Shown here in pieces: positions 34,705 to 42,746 of a stretch of DNA of 64,000 bases. The translations under genes were made by a program, and so were the position numbers. Within the stretch, counting starts at the first letter, position 1; each line of letters starts with the position of its first letter. Source of the stretch: Gemmatimonas sp. (GTDB taxonomy: Bacteria; Gemmatimonadota; Gemmatimonadetes; Gemmatimonadales; Gemmatimonadaceae); the NCBI RefSeq assembly GCF_027531815.1, contig NZ_JAPZSK010000008.1, positions 1 through 64,000 on the forward strand, in the 5' to 3' direction. Below the pieces are notes generated by a model. It searched no databases. It was not told the origin of the DNA and was given only the letters and a program-made list of their open reading frames with translations.

Positions 34705-37122
34705 TTGTGGGGGTGGGATCCGACACCGGGCATCGTGTCGGTGTGGGCCAGCGGCGATGGACAGGTCACCGTGTGGCGTCGTGACGGCGACGGGCTGCTG
34801 TGCACGGAAACGGTGCCATTCCGCCCGTGGCTCCTGCTTGCGTCGCTCGACGCGCTGCGGGCGTCGGGGGGCTCGCATGCGGTGCGCCGCCTCGACGCCC
34901 CACCCGTACCGGGAGACGGACTCGCTGCCTGCGAACTGCAGGGGCCGGGCGCGCTGCGATGGCTCGTTTCGCACGATTCGTGGTCGGAGCTCGAACGGGT
35001 CGTTTGTCGCGGGGCCGCGCGCGGACTGGGGCGCCGCTGTACGCATCTGTCGCAGCTGCCGCGCGAGATGCGCCATGTGCTGCCGGCCGAGGAGCAGTAT
35101 CTCGTGGCCAGCGGTCGTACGTACTTCCGGGGGCTGACGTTCGCGCAGCTGCGGCGCTTGCAGTTCGACCTCGAAACCACCGGGCTCGATGCGCGCACCG
35201 ATCGCATCTTTCTCATCGCCCTGGGTGCCCCCGACGGCACGGTCGAGCTGCTGGAGGCGGAAGGCGAGGGCGATACCGCGGAAGCGGCGCTCATCGGCCG
35301 CTTCGTGCAGCGCGTTCGCGCGCTCGATCCCGACGTCATCGAGAACCACAACCTGCACGGATTCGATCTCCCGTTCCTGCGACAGCGCGCGCGACGGCTG
35401 GGGGTGCCGCTCTCGATGGGGCGTCTCGCGCACACCGATCTGGTGGAGCGCGCGGCCATGCGCGGCGTGGTTGCCGACGATGAGCGGCTGACCGGCGGCG
35501 GTGACCGTCGGGTACGGTATATCGTGCCCGGACGGGAATGCATCGACACGCTCGATGCGGTGCGCCGCTACGACTTTGCCGTGCGCGAGCTGCCAAGCTA
35601 CGGCCTCAAGGCTGTGGCACAGCACTTTCGGGTTGCGGCCCCTGCCCGGGAACGCATTCGCGGCGATCGCATCCATGCCGTGTACCAGCGCGATCCCGCC
35701 CGCGTGCGACGTTACGCGAGCGCCGACGTCACCGAGGTCGCCGCCCTGTCCCGCCTCCTGGGGGGCGCCGCCTTCGCGCTCGCCGGCATGGCGCCACGTC
35801 GCTACGAACGGCTGGCCGACGCCGGACCGGCCACCGGCGTCATCGATCCGCTGCTCGTGCGTGCCTACCTGCGCGCGGGGCAGGCACTCCCCGCCTACGC
35901 GACCGGGGACGATACCGTGCACAGCGGCGCCGCCCTCCATCTCTTCACGGTTGGAGCGCTGCACCGGGTCGTGAAGGTGGATGTGGCCAGCCTCTACCCG
36001 TCACTCATGCGCGCCTATCGCATCGGCCCTGCGCGCGATCATCTGCAGGCACTGCTCACGCTCGTGGACGGGCTGGTGGAGCAGCGTCTGGCGGCCAAGG
36101 CGCGTGCCAAGGCCGCGGCGCCGCACTCCGACGAGCGATTCACCTACGAGGCGGTGTCGGCTGCCATGAAGCTGGTGGTCAATTCGGCCTACGGCTATCT
36201 CGCCGCCAGCGACGGACTCACCCGCTTTGCCGATGTGCATGCGGCCAACGACGTCACGCGGCAGGGACGGGAGACGCTGCGCCTCATGTGCCAGGCGCTG
36301 GCCCAGCGCGGGGTGGAACTCATCGAGGCCGACACCGACGGCGTGTACTTCGCCGTGCCCGACACGTGGAGCGAGGCCGACGAGCAGCGGGTGGTGGCCG
36401 AAGTCGCTGCCCTCCTGCCACCGCTCGTGCAGCTCGAGCTGGAAGGACGATATGCGGCGATGCTGTCGCACGAAGCCAAGAACTACGCGCTGCTGACCTC
36501 CGACGGGCGGTTGCTGCTCAAGGGCGTGGCGTTTCGTTCGAGTCGCGCCGAGCCGTTCGGGGAGGAGTTCCTGCGCGTGGCCATCGCCCGCCTGCTGGCC
36601 CACGATGTGCCCGGCGTGCGCGCCGCCTATCTGGAGACACGCGACGCCCTCCACACACGCCGGCTGCCGACGCTTGCCGTGGCGGCGCGGGTGCAACTGC
36701 GCAAGTCGCCCGAGATGTACGAACGGACGCGCCACTCGCGACGGGAGTTTGCCTATGAAGCCGTGTGGCAGTGCCGAGGCGGCACATGGCGTGCCGGTGA
36801 TCGCGTGCGCGTCTATCGGGCCGCCGGTGGGAGGGGACGGGTCATCGACGAACTCGACGGCGAAGCGTATGTGGATGATGATCCGCGCGACTACGACGCG
36901 GTGTACTACGCGTCGTTGCTGCGGCGCACCTTCGCGACCCGCCTGGCGCGTGCCTTCCGCCCGCCCGACTTCGAACGGCTCTTTGCCGATGCGGAGCAGT
37001 TGCCGCTCTTCGCGCCAGCCCTCGAGGAGATCCGACCTGTCGCGACGCGTGACCCCGCCGCGTGGCGTCTGCTCGACGAGGCGGCGGGTGGCGCACGCGC
37101 AGCGGCGGACGGTCAGCGATAG
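34705..37122 (+). CDS. family B DNA polymerase with 3'-5' exonuclease
   Basis: 805-aa family B polymerase. Exonuclease motifs: FDLETTGL (D155, E157), ENHNLHGFDLPFL and YASADV. Polymerase motifs: A, DVASLYPSLM (about 426); B, KLVVNSAYGYL; C, EADTDGVYF (about 543), where the usual DTDS is DTDG. An RNase H-type proofreading domain and palm are thus complete. TTG 34705 is the first standard start, but the frame continues upstream as TASDWLWGWDP from CTG 34687, which may be the real beginning. No other replication gene is nearby. A repair or translesion role like E. coli Pol II is the likely one, by inference. Confidence 0.88.
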   Translation: MWGWDPTPGIVSVWASGDGQVTVWRRDGDGLLCTETVPFRPWLLLASLDALRASGGSHAVRRLDAPPVPGDGLAACELQGPGALRWLVSHDSWSELERVVCRGAARGLGRRCTHLSQLPREMRHVLPAEEQYLVASGRTYFRGLTFAQLRRLQFDLETTGLDARTDRIFLIALGAPDGTVELLEAEGEGDTAEAALIGRFVQRVRALDPDVIENHNLHGFDLPFLRQRARRLGVPLSMGRLAHTDLVERAAMRGVVADDERLTGGGDRRVRYIVPGRECIDTLDAVRRYDFAVRELPSYGLKAVAQHFRVAAPARERIRGDRIHAVYQRDPARVRRYASADVTEVAALSRLLGGAAFALAGMAPRRYERLADAGPATGVIDPLLVRAYLRAGQALPAYATGDDTVHSGAALHLFTVGALHRVVKVDVASLYPSLMRAYRIGPARDHLQALLTLVDGLVEQRLAAKARAKAAAPHSDERFTYEAVSAAMKLVVNSAYGYLAASDGLTRFADVHAANDVTRQGRETLRLMCQALAQRGVELIEADTDGVYFAVPDTWSEADEQRVVAEVAALLPPLVQLELEGRYAAMLSHEAKNYALLTSDGRLLLKGVAFRSSRAEPFGEEFLRVAIARLLAHDVPGVRAAYLETRDALHTRRLPTLAVAARVQLRKSPEMYERTRHSRREFAYEAVWQCRGGTWRAGDRVRVYRAAGGRGRVIDELDGEAYVDDDPRDYDAVYYASLLRRTFATRLARAFRPPDFERLFADAEQLPLFAPALEEIRPVATRDPAAWRLLDEAAGGARAAADGQR

Positions 37123-38387
37123 AGCAGATACGGCTTCACGCTCGCCTCGAACTTCATGGCGTCGGCGTTCCACTGCCGGAGCAGCAGTTCGATGGTGCCG
37201 TCGTCGACGGCCTTCGTGAGCGCATCCGTGCCGGCGAGGCGGTCGATGCCGCGGACGCGTGTGGGCGCATTCACCGTGGGTTCGCGCCACGCGAACTCCG
37301 TGGGGTGCGCCGCCCGGAAGGCCCGCAGCAGCCGCACGCCAACTTCGACCGGACGCACGGCGTTGCGGTCGGTCACCACCACCTTGATCATGGGGATCGT
37401 CTTGCCGGCGAACTTGTACCCCGGGGCGATGGTGCGCGTGGCCGTGTCGAATCGCACCCCCCCCAGCTTGAGGGCGTTGAGGCGCCCGGCGAGCGCCACG
37501 TGGTCCGTGAGGTAGTCGGCGCCGATGAGCTGGAACGGTGCGTCGGTGCCGCGCCCCTCCGTAGCATTCGTGCCCTCGAAGAACACGGTGCCTGGATACA
37601 GCAGTTCGGCGTCGGGCGTGCGCAGGTTGGGTGAAGGGTTCACCCGTGGTAGCCCCGTTTCGTCGAACCACATGGCCCGACGGTAGTGCTTCATGGGCAC
37701 CACGGTCACCGTGGCGGTGAGCGCCCTGGTGCCCACGAGAAAGCGCATGAGCTCTCCCACGGTGAGTCCGTAGCGCAGGGCCACCGCGTGCTGGCCCACG
37801 AGGGAGCGGAAGCGCAGGTCGAGGATGTTGCCTTCGAACCGGTCGGCGCGAATGGGGTTGGGACGGTCGAGCACGATGATCGGCTTCCCCGCTGCCGCCG
37901 CGGTCAGCGCCAGCGTCCACGGGTACGTGTACACGCGGGCGCCCACGTCCTGAATGTCGTACACCAGCACATCCACCTCGTCGAGCATCTCCGGGGTGGG
38001 CGTCTCCACGGTGCCATACAGCGAATAGACCTTCACGCCCGTCTTGCCGTCCACGCTGTTCGCAATCTTTTCGCCGGCGCGCGCAGCGCCCCGAATGCCA
38101 TGCTCGGGGCCGAAGAGGGCGGTGAGCGAAACGCCCGGCGCCTTGAAGAGCAGGTCGATGCTGCTTGTGCCCTGTCGATCACGCCCGGAGTGATTCGTGA
38201 TCAGCCCCACCCGCTTGCCGCGCACCAGGTGCAGCGAATCCGACAGCAGCACCTCGATGCCGGGAATCACGCCGCCGCGCGTTTGCGCTGCGAGGGGACG
38301 TGTTGCAGGCGCGAGGGGAAGGAGCACCAGCGCCGCGCAGGCGGCGGCAATGCCGCGTACGTGGCGCGCCAGACAGGGGCGGGTCAT
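37113..38387 (-). CDS. DUF1343 exo-beta-N-acetylmuramidase-like protein
   Basis: Exported protein of the DUF1343/NamZ family, whose characterised members remove terminal N-acetylmuramic acid from peptidoglycan fragments. 424 aa from ATG 38387 (an in-frame ATG at 38414 adds 9 residues). Signal peptide CAALVLLPLAPA; core VGLITNHSGRDRQG, ALFGPEHGIRG, VLVYDIQDVGARVYTY, IIVLDRPNPI, FFEGTNATEGRGTDAPFQ. The C-terminal region carries AFRAAHPTEFAWRE. It overlaps the polymerase gene tail-to-tail by 10 nt. Probably murein recycling in the periplasm. Confidence 0.88.
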   Translation of the reverse strand: MTRPCLARHVRGIAAACAALVLLPLAPATRPLAAQTRGGVIPGIEVLLSDSLHLVRGKRVGLITNHSGRDRQGTSSIDLLFKAPGVSLTALFGPEHGIRGAARAGEKIANSVDGKTGVKVYSLYGTVETPTPEMLDEVDVLVYDIQDVGARVYTYPWTLALTAAAAGKPIIVLDRPNPIRADRFEGNILDLRFRSLVGQHAVALRYGLTVGELMRFLVGTRALTATVTVVPMKHYRRAMWFDETGLPRVNPSPNLRTPDAELLYPGTVFFEGTNATEGRGTDAPFQLIGADYLTDHVALAGRLNALKLGGVRFDTATRTIAPGYKFAGKTIPMIKVVVTDRNAVRPVEVGVRLLRAFRAAHPTEFAWREPTVNAPTRVRGIDRLAGTDALTKAVDDGTIELLLRQWNADAMKFEASVKPYLLYR

Positions 38388-38438
38388 GTCGAGCCGGGAC
38401 AGGGTGGAAACCATCGTCCCGGGTAAACTACTGGTGTT

Positions 38439-38999
38439 TCACCTCGGCGGCGGCCGCATGCGCTGCATCATCTTGTCGTGCATGGCCGCCATGCCGCGGT
38501 TCACCAGCTCCGTGACCTCTGCCGCGTGTGCCTGCAGCAGCGCCACGCTCGTGCTGTCGGTCGAGGTCTCGGTCACGATCACCCCCGTGCGGGTGTGCTC
38601 CACGACACGCGTGACGGTCGCGCCCCGCGCGAGCAGCTGACGCAGCGTGGGTGAGGCTGGCGGTACGTTGAGATCCTGCGACTTGGCCATCAGCACGCCG
38701 GTGGTGGCCACGTGCGCCTGCAGCTGCGCCACCATGCTCGAGTCGTCCGACTCCGTCACCGTGCGCACGCCGTTGGGCAGGACCGTCACGGTGCGCCGCA
38801 ACTTCTGATGGTTGGTCATGAGGTCGTGCACGATGGGCATCACCGCGGCCGCGGTGGAATCCCCCATCATCCCGCGGCCTCGGCCGCGCCCCATCATGCC
38901 GCCCCCCTGCGCCGCCATGGTCGTGGGAAGCGAACTCAGCAGCAGGACACCCGCCAACAGCATGGCGGACGTGTGGATCGATCGGTATGGATAGCGCAT
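38439..38999 (-). CDS. secreted Met/Gly-rich hypothetical protein
   Basis: 186 aa. ATG 38999 has a strong ribosome site (GGAGGAG). Signal peptide SAMLLAGVLLLSSLPTTMA, then a Met-Gly-Arg run (GGGMMGRGRGRGMMG), then two similar segments with alternating beta strands: RTVTVLPNGVRTVTESDD with MVAQLQAHVATTGVLM, and VTRVVEHTRTGVIVTETSTD with VALLQAHAAEVTELV. The two segments look like an internal duplication. Met-rich starts are common in metal-binding exported proteins, but nothing here proves it. Family not recognised. Confidence 0.75.
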   Translation of the reverse strand: MRYPYRSIHTSAMLLAGVLLLSSLPTTMAAQGGGMMGRGRGRGMMGDSTAAAVMPIVHDLMTNHQKLRRTVTVLPNGVRTVTESDDSSMVAQLQAHVATTGVLMAKSQDLNVPPASPTLRQLLARGATVTRVVEHTRTGVIVTETSTDSTSVALLQAHAAEVTELVNRGMAAMHDKMMQRMRPPPR

Positions 39000-39175
39000 G
39001 ACTCCTCCGGGCGTTTCGTGAACTGTCGCCCACGCCGGGCGCACAAACCATCAGCCGGAGGAGGTCGTGCTGTGGTGCATTCCCCGACACAACCGCGCGA
39101 TCGGCAACAGGTGCCGTACCCAGCCGCGGGCGGCCGTCGTTGACGAACCCGGGCGCAGGCTGCCTCTTATGCCGC

Positions 39176-40018
39176 ATGCGATTCCTCACCCGATTCCTCG
39201 TAGCCCTGACCTGTCTGCTGCTGCCCCGCGCGGCGCATGCCACCTGGTCGGTCATCGCCGTGGACATGGCCACCGGCCGCGTCGTCATTGCCTCGGCCAC
39301 CTGCGTGGACCGTGACGATGCCTTTCTCATGGGCATTCAGGCCGTCGTCGTGCCCGGCAAGGGGGTAGCGGCCTGCCAGGCCGGCGTCGACGGCACCCAT
39401 GCCAACCAGATGCTCGTGTATCGCGAGTTGCAGAAAGGCACCGACCCGGCGCGCATCATCGAGATGCTGTCGGCCGATCCCGCCTTTCAGTCGCGACAGT
39501 TCGGCATTGTGGACCTCACGGGGCGTACCGCCGGACACTCCGGTCTGTCCAACGGCTACGTCACACAGGACATCCAGGGACAGGTGCCCGGCACGCAGAT
39601 CTACTACTCCATCCAGGGCAACATCCTGCGCACCGGTGACGTGATCCCCAATGCGGTCCGTGCGTTCGTGCACACGCAGGGCGCGCTCACGGACCGGGTG
39701 ATGGCGGCGCTGGAGACGGCCGACCGGTTCGGCGGGGACAGCCGCTGCGTGTGCCCTCCGTTGCCGGCGGACGGCAGCAAACCCGCCATCGCCTGCGAGG
39801 GGCGCACGTCGTACATCGCCTACATCCTCATGGCCAACCGCACCGACAGCAGCGGCGACTCGCACAGCAACGGCACGTACGCGCTCTACCTCACGGTGGC
39901 GCAGCCCAATCAACCGGGCCCCAACGCCATCAAGCCGGGGGAGAATCTCAACCCCGTGAAGACGCTGCGCACCCGCTACGACGCGTGGCGTCGCGGCCAG
40001 CCGGCGTCATACAAGTGA
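39176..40018 (+). CDS. DUF1028 family exported protein
   Basis: 280 aa from ATG 39176, with signal peptide LTRFLVALTCLLLPRAAHA. The DUF1028 domain begins TWSVIAVDMATGRVVIASATC and includes PGKGVAACQAGVDG, FGIVDLTGRTAGHSG and QGNILRTGDVI, in the manner of Ntn-hydrolase-like folds. Two Cys-rich spots (RCVCPPLP, IACEGRTSY) may form disulfides. Activity of the family is not established. Its TGA overlaps the GTG of the following PEBP gene. Confidence 0.85.
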   Translation: MRFLTRFLVALTCLLLPRAAHATWSVIAVDMATGRVVIASATCVDRDDAFLMGIQAVVVPGKGVAACQAGVDGTHANQMLVYRELQKGTDPARIIEMLSADPAFQSRQFGIVDLTGRTAGHSGLSNGYVTQDIQGQVPGTQIYYSIQGNILRTGDVIPNAVRAFVHTQGALTDRVMAALETADRFGGDSRCVCPPLPADGSKPAIACEGRTSYIAYILMANRTDSSGDSHSNGTYALYLTVAQPNQPGPNAIKPGENLNPVKTLRTRYDAWRRGQPASYK

Positions 40019-40632
40019 GCCGCCCCCTCTTCCGGGTCCGGCTGGCGACAGTCGCGCTGCGGGCGTGCTGCGCGATGAGCATGCTGGCACTCGCGGTGCC
40101 GGTGCACACGGCCACCGCGCAATCGCGCGTCCCCTTGCGGGTACTCACGCTCACCACGCCGGCCTTCCCCGACGGGGGCAGCATCCCCGCGCGCCACGCC
40201 CAGCCCGGACGCGATGTCTCGCCTGCGCTCACGTGGAGCGGCGCACCCGACTCCACCCGCAGCTTCGTGCTGCTGGTGCACGATGCCGATGCGGCGCAGG
40301 GTGACGGCACCGACGACACGCTGCACTGGCTCGTGTGGAACATTCCCGGCACGGCAACGGGGTTGCCCGAGGGGGTGCCAAGCGGGGCGCAGCTGGCCGA
40401 CGGGACGCGACAGATCAGCGTGAGCGGTCCGTACTATCGTGGCCCGGCGGCCGCCGCCACCGGCCCGGCGCACCATTACGTGTTCGAGCTGTACGCACTC
40501 GACACGATGCTCAACATCCAACCTACGGCCATGTCTGCCGCGGCCACCCGTGAGGCGGTCATGCGCGCCATGGCGGGGCGCGTGCGTGCCAAGGGCGTGC
40601 TCGTGGGGCTCTATCGCCGTCCAGTGCCCTGA
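40015..40632 (+). CDS. YbhB/YbcL-type PEBP-like protein
   Basis: Phosphatidylethanolamine-binding-protein fold of the bacterial YbhB/YbcL group, exported here (signal segment MSMLALAVPVHTATA). 205 aa from GTG 40015 in a GTGA overlap with the upstream stop; ATG 40075 is an alternative start. Core: LTTPAFPDGGSIP, DVSPALTWSG, FVLLVHDADAA, HWLVWNIPG, GVPSGAQLADG, YRGPAAAATGPAHHYVFELYA. The small-ligand pocket residues (D in VHDAD, H in LHWLVW) are present. Ligand unknown. Confidence 0.9.
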   Translation: MSRPLFRVRLATVALRACCAMSMLALAVPVHTATAQSRVPLRVLTLTTPAFPDGGSIPARHAQPGRDVSPALTWSGAPDSTRSFVLLVHDADAAQGDGTDDTLHWLVWNIPGTATGLPEGVPSGAQLADGTRQISVSGPYYRGPAAAATGPAHHYVFELYALDTMLNIQPTAMSAAATREAVMRAMAGRVRAKGVLVGLYRRPVP

Positions 40633-41119
40633 TCGCCGACGTTCCGTCGCGTTCACTCGCGTTCACTTTCCTCACGACGGTGGTGTCGGCATGACGCCGG
40701 TCAGGCTCGGTTCTGGACCACACCGTCTGCGGAGCGGTCCACGGGGCGCCACCACCAGACGCATCCGGGCCGGCGTTCTGCCGCGGCCAATCCGGAGCGC
40801 CTCGCCACGCGGCCTACCGCCATCGTGGTCGACGGCAACGGCGTGGTGCTCCCACCCGACGCCAGGAACCGGTACGACGAGGGGGAGATGGTGATCGTCA
40901 TGGGCACGCTGCCGAGCCACGTGCCCAGGGAGCGAGCGGAGGCGTACGTGTGGCGCGTGACACCACCGGCAACGACGTGGTGAACGTGAGGCGGGAGACC
41001 GGGGCCCCTCGCGGAATCCGGTGGTGCAGCGGGCGCAGCGCGCCGCTCCCGCCCGTTGACGTGCAACCTTGGCCGCGTCTAGCTTGCCCGCGTGCCGTTC
41101 CCCCAGGATCTGCAGCCGC
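40633..41119 (+). other. no firm gene; possible coding remnant
   Basis: Nearly 490 bp without a convincing gene. A frame ending at TGA 40981-40983 reads PTAIVVDGNGVVLPPDARN and EGEMVIVMGTLPSHVP, which looks protein-like, but its only starts give under 60 residues and there is no ribosome site. It may be a decayed gene. The rest is featureless. Confidence 0.35.
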
Positions 41120-41671
41120 GTGCGTGAGCTGCCCAACAACTGCGTTCAGCGCGTCCGTGCTGGTGACCTCGAGGCGTTTGAGTCGCTCTTTCGCGCCATG
41201 CATGCGCCGTTGCTGGCGTTCGGCGCTCGATATGTCGGCGACACGGCCCGCGCCGAGGAGCTGGTGCAGGACGTGTTCCTGGCGCTGTGGGAGCGGCGCG
41301 CCGAATGGGTCGTCACCGGCAGTGTGCCCTCCTACCTGTTCGCGGCAGTTCGCAGCCGCGCACTCAACGTGCGTCGGCGCGACGCGGTCGAGCAGCGATG
41401 GGCCGATGACGAGGCGCACGACAGCGTGCGGGCCCTGCATCCCCCCCCGCAGCGGGCCGATACCGCACTCGAGGCACGCGAGGCGCGGACGCGAGTCGAC
41501 GCGGCCATGGCCGCCCTGCCGCCCCGCCTCGCCCAGGTCATGGTGATGCGCTGGCACGGGGGATTGAGCTATGCCGAGATCGCGCGCATCCTCGGCATCT
41601 CGGTCAAGGGAGTGGAGAATCAGCTGGGGCGGGGCCTCAAGGCCCTGCGGGCGGCGCTCGACGACGGGTAG
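41120..41671 (+). CDS. ECF sigma factor (FecI-like)
   Basis: 183 aa from GTG 41120 (TTG 41069 would add 17 Cys/Arg-rich residues). Sigma region 2: LEAFESLFRAMHAPLLAFG and AEELVQDVFLALWERR. Region 4: PPRLAQVMVMRWHGGLSYAEIA and VKGVENQLGRGLKALR. The group is that of FecI-type sigma factors of Bacteroidota-like systems. It heads an operon with a FecR anti-sigma (65 bp downstream), a TonB receptor with an STN domain, and a lipoprotein, so it should be released when the receptor is occupied and then transcribe the uptake genes. Confidence 0.9.
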   Translation: MRELPNNCVQRVRAGDLEAFESLFRAMHAPLLAFGARYVGDTARAEELVQDVFLALWERRAEWVVTGSVPSYLFAAVRSRALNVRRRDAVEQRWADDEAHDSVRALHPPPQRADTALEAREARTRVDAAMAALPPRLAQVMVMRWHGGLSYAEIARILGISVKGVENQLGRGLKALRAALDDG

Positions 41672-41736
41672 TTGGCGCGCTGGTTGTGGGGGTTTTGGCG
41701 AGGGAGGTGTCTACTCCCCAACCTCAACCCCACGTC

Positions 41737-42744
41737 ATGACCAACGACGCAGAGTTTGACCCACTGCTTCTTGACCGGTATCTGGCCGGCGATCTGTCGC
41801 CGGCAGACCGGGCCAGGGTGGAAGCGTGGCTGAACGCACATCCCCGCGACGCGCAGCTGCTGCGCGAGGCGCCGCGGGCATCCCTCGGCGCCGCGCAGGC
41901 CATCGACACCGACGCCGCGTGGCGTGCGCTTTCCGCACGGCTGCAGGCGCCCGCGCAGGACGACCTTGCCGCCCGACGTGCCCGCCTGACCGGTAGTGCC
42001 AGCCGTCGAAGCGTGGCGCCGTGGGTGCGCCGTGTCGCGGCCGTGGCCGCTACCCTGTTCCTCATGATCGGTGGCGTGGCCACGTGGCAGGCGACCCGCG
42101 GTGGTTCCATCACGGCGCCCATCGGGCGCGACGTCTCGGCGCAGCTGCCGGACGGCTCCCGCGTGACGCTCGCCGCCGGCAGCCGGTTGCGCTGGGGGGG
42201 GAGTTTCGGCCGCGGTGCGCGCGACGTCGCCCTGGAGGGCGAGGGATACTTCGATGTCGTGCATGACGATACGCGCCCGTTCCGCGTGCGGACACGCAAC
42301 GCGGTGGCGGAGGACGTGGGCACGCGCTTCGTGGTGCGGGCGTGGCCCGAACTGCCGGCGGTGGATGTTGCGGTCGAAGAGGGGATCGTCGCGCTCATGG
42401 ATACCCTGCGGCCGCGCGTGGAGCGGGCGACCCTGCTCCACGCCGGACAGCGCGGACGGCTCCTCGCGTCCGGTGTGCAGGTCACGTCCGACGTCGCGTC
42501 GGCATTGGCCTGGATGCGCGGCGAGTTGGTGTTCGACGAAAGCCCGCTGTCCGAGGTGTTGCCCGCCATCGGACGGCGGTACGACGTGACCATCGCGGCG
42601 GATCCGGCGCTTGCGCAGCGGCGCCTCACGGCGCGCTTTGCGGCGCAGTCGTTGGACGAAGTGCTCGCCGCGTTGCGTCTGGCGCTTGGCGTCCGGATCA
42701 CGACCAGCGGGCGGACCGTATCCCTCACGCCGGCGGCACCGTGA
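41737..42744 (+). CDS. FecR-type anti-sigma factor
   Basis: 335 aa from ATG 41737. Cytoplasmic sigma-binding part at 1-95 (LLLDRYLAGDLSPADRARVEAWL), one membrane helix at about 98-115, and a periplasmic FecR domain (GRDVSAQLPDGSRVTL, LRWGGSFG, EGYFDVVHDDTRPFRVRT). It also has a C-terminal DUF4974/STN-like domain (ESPLSEVLPAIGRRYDV, SLDEVLAALRLALG). It transmits the signal from the TonB receptor STN domain to the ECF sigma factor encoded just before it. The TGA is followed at 3 nt by the receptor ATG. Confidence 0.92.
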   Translation: MTNDAEFDPLLLDRYLAGDLSPADRARVEAWLNAHPRDAQLLREAPRASLGAAQAIDTDAAWRALSARLQAPAQDDLAARRARLTGSASRRSVAPWVRRVAAVAATLFLMIGGVATWQATRGGSITAPIGRDVSAQLPDGSRVTLAAGSRLRWGGSFGRGARDVALEGEGYFDVVHDDTRPFRVRTRNAVAEDVGTRFVVRAWPELPAVDVAVEEGIVALMDTLRPRVERATLLHAGQRGRLLASGVQVTSDVASALAWMRGELVFDESPLSEVLPAIGRRYDVTIAADPALAQRRLTARFAAQSLDEVLAALRLALGVRITTSGRTVSLTPAAP

Positions 42745-42746
42745 CC

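Noticed and set aside
40439-41139. Several short open frames on both strands between PEBP and sigma genes
   Set aside because: None has a start signal, family or normal composition; only the small remnant near 40806-40983 was kept as a weak observation.
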